From Ryuthela nishihirai (lineage: Eukaryota > Arthropoda > Arachnida > Araneae > Heptathelidae), in the NCBI GenBank assembly GCA_038380435.1, contig JAWZYU010000024.1:52414613-52478612 (forward strand): a stretch of DNA of 64,000 nucleotides, read 5' to 3'. The notes under the pieces are model-generated. The model saw only the letters and a list, made by a program, of their open reading frames with translations, did not search any database and was not told the DNA's origin. This document shows positions 57,493-64,000 of the stretch, piece after piece. The translations under genes were made by a program, and so were the position numbers. How positions within the stretch are numbered: the stretch's first letter is position 1; every line of letters begins with the position of its first letter.

Positions 57493-59091
57493 GTAAGTTT
57501 TTCACATTTTAATTATATTTGGTTTTCCAAATGAGTAATTATTTTATTTTGCAAAGTACTGTTGATTTCTGCGTGTTTTAAATTTCTAGCATTGCATGGT
57601 TTACATTAAAAACACTTATTAGAGTAGTTACCACCGTTTCCTTTCATTATTCAGTGCAAATTTGGCCTGTAATCATAAAAACAAACTATTCTATTAGCTC
57701 TTAAGTTTGCTTTTTTTTTATTGAGTACATAATTTTTATTGATATTTATAATAAATTATCTCAGTAATTTTAACATTTAGCATTAATTAGCCTTACGTGT
57801 GAAGTGCATTTAATAGCTATTAATGGTAAAACACTGTTAGTTAATTCATCAAAATAGATTAACTTAAATGCCATACAAAGCACTGTTTACCAAATTTGTT
57901 TGTTTCAGTCACTTCGTGTTTTATGACCTGATTATAATCATTAACAATAAAATTTTCTTTTTTCTTTTCAAGATTCATATTATCCATAGGTTTCTTTTGG
58001 AGTTGATTTATTTTTTTCTTTTGATAAATTTTGTAAACTGTTAAAGGTGGGTAAAGAGAAAAAGAAAAGAGATGCATAAACCAGTTTTATTTTGTTACTT
58101 GGGAAAATTCTTAAGAAATATTGATTGTTTCAAGGACTTGGCTGCAAGCTTTTTATATTTGAAGTAAGGTTATTAATCTGTTGATATATATAATTTGTGA
58201 ATAAATAATAGTGATAGCTTCAGAATGCATGGAAACCAGGTTAGTGCAATCAGGATTTTAGTAACACTATATTGCATATGAGTGTAGGTAAAGCATAAAC
58301 TGATTCCAATAAGAAAAAAAAAAAATAAAATGAGGATTTCGAGATATGTTTTATTGGTTTTGGAGATTAACTGCATAATGACAAAATCTCAAGAAGAGAA
58401 AAATTGGGATACATATGGTCTGATAATCCAATGATTGAGGATGAACCCCAGTTACCAACATTGGGGTTCATTAATCTGATGATTTTCTTTCTTGATTTAT
58501 TTTTGATTGATGATGTTTTTATTTTCATTACATTAGAAATTTATTACATTAGTTATTTTATTAATGTTAGCAAAGGAGGCTTGATGAACAGTGTAAATAG
58601 GTGTGATTAAAATAGTCAGTGGAGTAATGCTTAAATTATTTGAATACATACGTGTTAAAATCTTCTGAGTTATTATTGTGAAAACTAATTCTTATTGTAT
58701 ATATATAATTTCAGATTTAAAAAAGGAGAACTAGAATTTTTTGTTAATTTTTAAGAATTAGGAGAAGGTGAATGAATAAGGTAAATAACTGATGACTAAA
58801 TTTTAACTTCACCATCAAATTAACTAGACTGAGGATCTGGGATCTTTTTTAGAAGAGAACACTAAGTCATCCAAAAATTGATTTTGGCAAGCACCAAATA
58901 TTTTTGATTACCTTTCCTCTTCCCTCCCCCTATTCAAGTAAAAGTAATAAAATGCTGCTTAAAATTTCTCTAATTTATCTATTTATTCCATTGGTTACCA
59001 TGCAGGATGACATGATATTTTATTTAAAAAATTTTGCTTACTTTTTAAACATCATGACAGAAATGCAAATTATATTATGTTTAGAAATAAT

Positions 59092-59176
59092 ATACACAGT
59101 CGTATCAGAATAATATGACCACCTACCATACATATACTATGTTAGGTGGTCATATTATTCTGATACGACTGTGTAT
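59092..59176. mobile_element. 85-bp MITE with the termini of Tc1 element G
   Basis: ATACACAGTCGTATCAGAATAATATGACCACCTA and its exact complement, separated by only about 17 bp. The 34-bp end is the terminal repeat of the transposon at 54,457-55,670, with a few changes. It is an internally deleted, non-autonomous relative in the next intron. Confidence 0.93.
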
Positions 59177-59689
59177 GTGTTTTTATTTGTTTGCACTGGT
59201 TGTAAGAAATTCGTTAGTGTGCTTAACCAAATATAGCACTGTATTCAACAGATGAAAATTTACATTGTGCCCTGCTTGCGAACTCTAAGGATGGATAGAT
59301 GAGCACTTTTAACAGCTCAGTGAGCCATGGTTCTGAACTAGGTTTTCCTCATTAAAGTTGAAAAGCTTTAATAATTTCTGTTGTTTGTTATGGAATAAAG
59401 ATTGGACAGAATAAATGAAAGCTTGATGCTTTTGACTCCACATGCCCATGATGTGTCTAGGATATTTATTTTTCTGTTTGATTTTGATAAGGTTTATTAT
59501 GGGAGTAATTTGTTATTGCTGAGGAGATATTGTTTTGTAAGGGCCATATTGTCTGCTTGCAGTATGGCAGATTAGGAAATAAGATTTTAAAAGTGTTCTT
59601 GAAAGTCTGAGCAGGTTATCTGAAAAGTTTTTGGCAAGTATTAAACATGTTCCTTTTTTTATCTCGTTTACAAAAAATCGAGATATTAG

Positions 59690-60965
59690 TTTCGCTTTAT
59701 TGACTGTCTATCCATCTGTAGACATAGAACTTTTTTGTTTACAGAGATAAAAATTCTTTTTATGTTGGATAGGTAAGGTAGTTGGATAGGAAATGTTAGG
59801 ACATTCACTTTCTGAATCTTTCTAAAGTTATAATTATGCCCTCTAGCAGTGGAAAAATTGAAAATCCCAAAATTTCAAACGAATATTGCAAATGATGTCT
59901 TTATGCTAGAAATTGAAATTTTGGTGGTGGAATGTGAATGCCATGGGGTTCCACTGTTAACAATGAGTTGGTGCTTCAGACCCAGGGGTGTGTGAAAACA
60001 CCCTTTTTGTTTTAGCAGACAATTGTTTATTTTTAGAGATAAATGAAAAATTCTTTTTTTGGGGGTTAGATAGGAATTGATGCAATATTATGATTCACTC
60101 TTTCGAAATCTTTCAAAAACTATAATTGCGCCCTCTAACAGTGGAAAAATTTGAAAATTCTAAAATTTCAAACGAATATTGCAAAAGTTGTGTTTATGCT
60201 AGATATTTGAGATTTTGGTGATGGAATGTGAAGGTCACGGAATTTTCATTGTCAACAATGTGTTGGTGCCTTAGACCCAAGGGGGTGGGAAAACCTTTTT
60301 TTTTGTTTTAGCAGATAATTGTTTATATTTAGAGATAAATGAAATGTTCTAGACATTGTTTAAGACACCTCTAATGGTGAAAAATTAAAAAATTTCAAAC
60401 AAATATTGCAACGATGCATTAATGGTAGAAATTTGAAATTTTCATCGTGCAATATGTCAAGTCATGAAGTTTCCAGTTTCATGAAGTTTTCATTGAAGTT
60501 CCATTGGAAACAATTAAAGTGATTAGGAAACTCTATTTTAGTTGCATTGATACTAATGAAATATTATAATTCACATTTTTCAAATACTTAGGTAGTTTTA
60601 ATATATCTTTGCATATCACTAAATATCAAAATGGCAGAGCTGTTAATAACTTTTACAAATAATATTATATGAGAGAAATTTGAAATTTTAGTGGTAGGTT
60701 TTTAAGAGTTATTCCACTGACAGCAGTAATTTACCTACTTTTCTGAAAGAAGTGTGGGAAATGCAACTTTTTAAATTTAAGAATTAAATGATGAATACTT
60801 TTATGTTGTATAATTACTAATAAAATGCTATTTGCATTTTTCCCGTCAGTCGCTAACTCAAATTAAAACTTTTAAGGAGTGAAAGAGTAGATAAAAGAAA
60901 ACTTCATTCTCTTTGAAAATTTCTCATATGCACCAGAGGCGATATGCATTCTTCTAGTTAATTTT
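59690..60965 (+). repeat. X-type tandem repeat array, 4-5 units of ~300 bp
   Basis: Unit marks recur at about 59,745, 60,035, 60,336, 60,550 and 60,800: AGATAAATGAAAAATTCTTTTT, GGTATTGATGCAATATTATGATTCAC, CCCTCTAACAGTGGAAAAAT, TTTCAAACGAATATTGCAAA, GAAATTTTGGTGGTGGAATGTGA, and AGACCCAGGGGTGTG. The first two units are the most alike; later ones decay. Non-coding. Confidence 0.85.
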
Positions 60966-61419
60966 ACTTTTATTTGGAGGGTGCTGCAACTCTTATTTAG
61001 AAAGTACTTGCTGCTGACTGAAATTTTGTATGTAATATTCTAATCATGGAAATAGCATACTTTAAATTGTAACTTTGATGTTGAATTTTTATGATTGTGG
61101 AATCATAATTTCTGTGATTAATTTTTAATCATTAATTATTTTACAGTTATTGTGTAATATATAAAAATTATTTGTTTCTTTTATCTGAAGTCATAATATT
61201 TTATTTAAAATTGATATCTGTGGGAAAAATTACTAGTCAATATTTTCCTTCTCTCATGGCCTTTAACATAGCCTTTAACAAAATTTAAAGCCATGGCCTT
61301 TGCTGTTAATAGTTTTTCCCTCTATTATTGCATTTACTGGTAAAAGAAAATGAAATTCTCTAAAAAATCTTTATTTTATTTTTATGTTGTGCAAAATTTA
61401 TTTATTTTTTTTATCACAG

Positions 61420-61546
61420 TTTCCGCACTGCTAAAGGAGTGGGCTACTCTGCTCATTTTGTGGGGAATTGTCTCGTTTTCACCTCAATGAAGGTCAAAGG
61501 GAAAGGTTACCAGCATTGTGTAAAATATGAATTTCAGCCACGTAAG
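61420..61546 (+). CDS. Nbea: Neurobeachin internal exon 6 of 6 seen (ConA-like domain)
   Basis: Its first base completes the Cys codon of the previous exon. It then encodes [57 protein letters not shown] and KGKG(F/Y)QHCVK are highly conserved strands of the ConA-like domain. Acceptor TTATCACAG, donor GTAAAT, leaving in phase 0. The next expected exon (a WYMISIVHIYNRW-type start) is not in the window, so the gene continues downstream. Confidence 0.97.
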
Positions 61547-62077
61547 GTAAATAAAATTGTGCTTAATTTTTCTCTAAACAAATTGCCTTAAGTTATAAGT
61601 TTTTTTTTTAATTTTAATCATCATCATTGCATTAGATCATAAATATAGAAACATATCTTTGTTTGGGCTGATGAATGATATGGAATTGCTTATTTCTGGT
61701 TCAAAATTTAAAGCTTAAATTTTGTTTTTTAATTGAAAAATTTAAAAGCCTAAAGTGGTTTTAATCTCCAAATTTTCTGAACAATATTATCTCATGCTTA
61801 ACATATTTTATGTATAATATTCATTGTCACTCATTACCAGACTGTATAAGATTATAGGAGCTGAATTAGCCCAAGAATTTTAAAGAATAGGCTCTTTCAG
61901 TCATCTTTATTCTAATGGTTAATTGCACTATTTAATATTAATTTTTGTTTCTTTGGTGAAATTAGATAATATTTATAAAGTTGTTTTATTCTGCTTATAA
62001 ATATGACTTTTAAATTTTCTATCAAAAGAATGTAAATGGGATATAAATGAAACAAAATATATGTTCCTAATTGCTAT

Positions 62078-62301
62078 TGTCGGATGGGACATTAAGCCGT
62101 GGCCCCGTGTGCAGGAGAGCCATACCCTGTGCACGTTAAAGAACACACTGGATGGCCTTGATGGGAGACTACCAACTGTCTCCCAACAGCTGTTCCAGTG
62201 GGTCCCCTCCCCCAACCTTCTCTGAGCCTTCGGGTCCTTGTAACCTGGCCATTTAGCCCATGGTATGCAAAAAAGTGCCACTCAGAGATAAAACAACCCA
62301 A
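62078..62301 (+). repeat. SINE1 copy, 5'-truncated, 12-bp target-site duplication
   Basis: TGTCGGATGGGACATTAAGC to the AACAACCCAA tail, flanked by CCTAATTGCTAT at 62,066-62,077 and 62,302-62,313. Confidence 0.93.
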
Positions 62302-62865
62302 CCTAATTGCTATCAAATGTTAATATACTTAGTTCTTGAAAATGCAATCGGAAAAATGTTATTTTTATGTTAAATAAAAGATTGCTTTCTTTAAAAATAT
62401 TATATTATAGAAGTATTAAACTCTATAAAGTTAAAATAAGACAAGATTTTAGGTGATGCTCTTTGAATTAATTTATAAGGTTATGTGCATTTTATTTTGT
62501 TTTTTGATATTCCTAAGGTCGTTGTAAATAATATTCACTATATTTTTGTATTTGATTTATGAACTTTCTCTGATTTTTTTGATTTATGAAAATAATATTG
62601 TCAAATTGATTAATATGTTGAAAGACTCCAATCAGATGGTTTCCCAGACCTAAGGTTATGCCATCTCTCATGTTTATTTTTTTCCTCTATGCAGATAAAA
62701 AAGACTTAAGAAATCTCATTTTTGTAACATGTTGGAGCAGTGTCCAACTAGCAACAACTTAAACAGGAATGAATAGTTGTTAAACATTATTAGTTAGACC
62801 AGTGAACTAGCAAAATGTATATTTTGCTACAGATTTGGTTGGATTTTTATGATTTTTTTAAATGA

Positions 62866-63088
62866 GCTACTCTGCTCATTTTGTAGGACATTGTCTTATT
62901 TTTATTTCAGTGAAAGGGAAAGGCTACCATCATTGTGTAAAATCTGAATTTCAGCCACATGAGATAAATAAAATGGTGCTTAATTTTTCTCTAAACAAGT
63001 TGCCTTAGATTATAATTTTTAAAAAAATTTTATCATCATCATTATGTTAGATCATAAATATGGAAACATTTTGTTTGGACTGATGGAT
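62866..63088 (+). pseudogene. Decayed duplicate of neurobeachin exon 6 and its following intron
   Basis: Collinear with 61,443-61,677: the exon part keeps an open frame, YSAHFVGHCLIFISVKGKGY then HHCVKSEFQPHE, with two codons deleted. The matching intron continues past the donor (AATAAAATGGTGCTTAATTTTTCTC, then ATCATCATCATTATGTTAG). The donor GT is now AT (62,964-62,965) and the first part of the exon with its acceptor is missing, so it cannot be spliced as an equivalent exon. Confidence 0.92.
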
Positions 63089-63091
63089 AAA

Positions 63092-64000
63092 ATTTCCACA
63101 TTTTTTTCAGAAAATTTTCGTTTATTCAATACCAATTGTACCTCCTTTAGTCCGAATTACAGCACATATGTGGTTTGGCATAGATTCCACAAGGTGTTGG
63201 AGTTCCTTTACATCTCCAGTATACCAGGCATTCACCAGACAGTTCTTTAACTGGCTCAGATTTTACGGAAGAGAACTTTGCTCCCGGATCTGTTTTTCTA
63301 ATATGTCCCATACAATCTCAGTGGGTTCAGATCTGGGCTTTGTGGTGGCCATGGAAGATAGTGGAAGTTGCTGTCGTGCTCGCTGAACCACTGCTGAACA
63401 CATCTTGCACGACAGACAGTAGCATTATTGTGCATGAAACAGCCGTCACCTGCTGGATAAAAAGTCAACATTGCAGGATGAACTTGATCGGCGACAATAT
63501 TCAGATAATGCTTGGAGAACACCTGACCTTCCGGCAATATCAGGGGACCCGTTCTGTACCAACAGAACGTGCCCCACACCATGACACCGCCTCCAGAACC
63601 TTGAGTTGTGTTTACAAGGCAAGCTGGGTTCATTGCTTTATGGAGCTCCTGACAAACTCTCTGCCTACCCTCAGTGCAAAACACCTTGTTCTGTACTGAG
63701 GGTAGGCAGAACACCTTGTTCTGTACTGTAATTCATTGGACCACATGACTTTTTCCCAGTCTTCCAATGTCCGGTCACATTGTTCCTGACACCACTCTAG
63801 ACAAACTTTCCAGTACTTCGCAGAAATCAGTGGTTTCCTTATAGGCATGTGACTGCTAATACTGTTTCTCTTCATTTCCCTGCACATAGTTCGCTGAGAT
63901 ATGGGTCAGGAACAGCCTTCATTGAATGCATTGGTCAGTTGCTGCACAAGAAAGTCCTGTTTCTCCGTGCAAGCCTTCTCAGAAGCAATGATCATGATCC
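63092..64000 (-). mobile_element. Tc1-like transposon I, running off the window
   Basis: Minus-strand transposase, in broken frames: SQRTMCREMKRNSISS and KPLISAKYWKVCLEWCQEQC (DNA-binding region, about 63,880-63,780), VMWSNE (first catalytic Asp changed to Asn), GGGVMVWGTFCW, GPLILPEGQVFSKHYLNIVA, GCFMHNNATVCRARCVQQW (second catalytic Asp changed to Asn) and LPWPPQSPDLNPLRLYG (a frameshift at the Glu block), and a VESMPNHMCCN-like end near 63,160. A 30-bp tandem duplication at about 63,671-63,727 (GCAAAACACCTTGTTCTGTA repeated) disrupts it further. The 5' end lies beyond the window. Confidence 0.85.

Larger units (their letters stand above)
57493..61419 (+). other. Neurobeachin intron, 3.9 kb
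   Basis: Bounded by GTAAGT and TTATCACAG. Contains the terminal-repeat-only MITE at 59,092 and an X-type array. 57,500-59,090 and 59,180-59,690 are AT-rich and CpG-poor with nothing else recognisable. Confidence 0.85.

Noticed and set aside
62861..63008. Could the duplicated exon be a working alternative exon 6?
   Set aside because: The donor dinucleotide is AT, the acceptor and first ~23 bp of the exon are missing, and no substitute site in the right phase is obvious; treated as decayed.
1..64000. CRISPR arrays, operons, bacterial promoters
   Set aside because: Spliced gene structure and eukaryotic transposons show a nuclear animal genome; the tandem repeats have no spacer structure.

Overview
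This is an animal nuclear sequence, almost certainly arthropod and most likely a chelicerate such as a spider (inference from the mix of Tc1/mariner families, tRNA-derived SINEs and long introns; no species-specific gene was seen). It is AT-rich, has no operons and is dominated by mobile elements. Only one host gene is recognisable: six internal exons of a neurobeachin/LRBA-type BEACH-family gene on the + strand between 41,718 and 61,546. All six have GT-AG splice sites and compatible phases, and together they encode 226 codons. They cover the end of the N-terminal helical-repeat region and the first part of the concanavalin-A-like domain. The real 5' and 3' parts of the gene are not visible here.

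Layout. 1-38.6 kb: non-coding repeat terrain. It holds two 5'-truncated non-LTR (RTE-like) retrotransposon copies (1.24-4.5 kb and 22.9-24.95 kb). The first is split by a mariner element with ~100-bp terminal inverted repeats (2,859-4,381). It also holds two Tc1-like elements (8.96-10.4 kb, 21.55-22.6 kb), one CACTG-ended DNA transposon with a broken zinc-finger protein (17,754-20,202), many copies of two tRNA-derived SINE families (called SINE1 and SINE2 here), tandem-type repeat families (called X, Y and Z) and several long hairpins. 38.6-63 kb: the gene region. Its introns carry Tc1, mariner and Tigger relics, SINEs, two inverted tRNA-like structures, a MITE with the same termini as a Tc1 element two introns away, and a decayed second copy of the last visible exon. 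63.1 kb to the end: a Tc1-like element running off the window.

The main signals that simple annotation would miss are: (a) a sharp drop in CpG frequency near 38.6 kb that includes the gene and the old repeats inside it, as expected if germline DNA methylation covers the gene body; (b) the duplicated, donor-dead neurobeachin exon at 62,866-63,088; (c) the CACTG/TAA-TSD element that gives termini to an otherwise unassigned arthropod transposon protein; (d) the terminal-repeat-only MITE at 59,092-59,176; and (e) hairpin elements built from tRNA-like arms. Most open frames in the window are antisense or out-of-frame products of SINEs and transposons and are not genes. SINE1, SINE2, SINE3 and X, Y, Z are labels used only in this answer.
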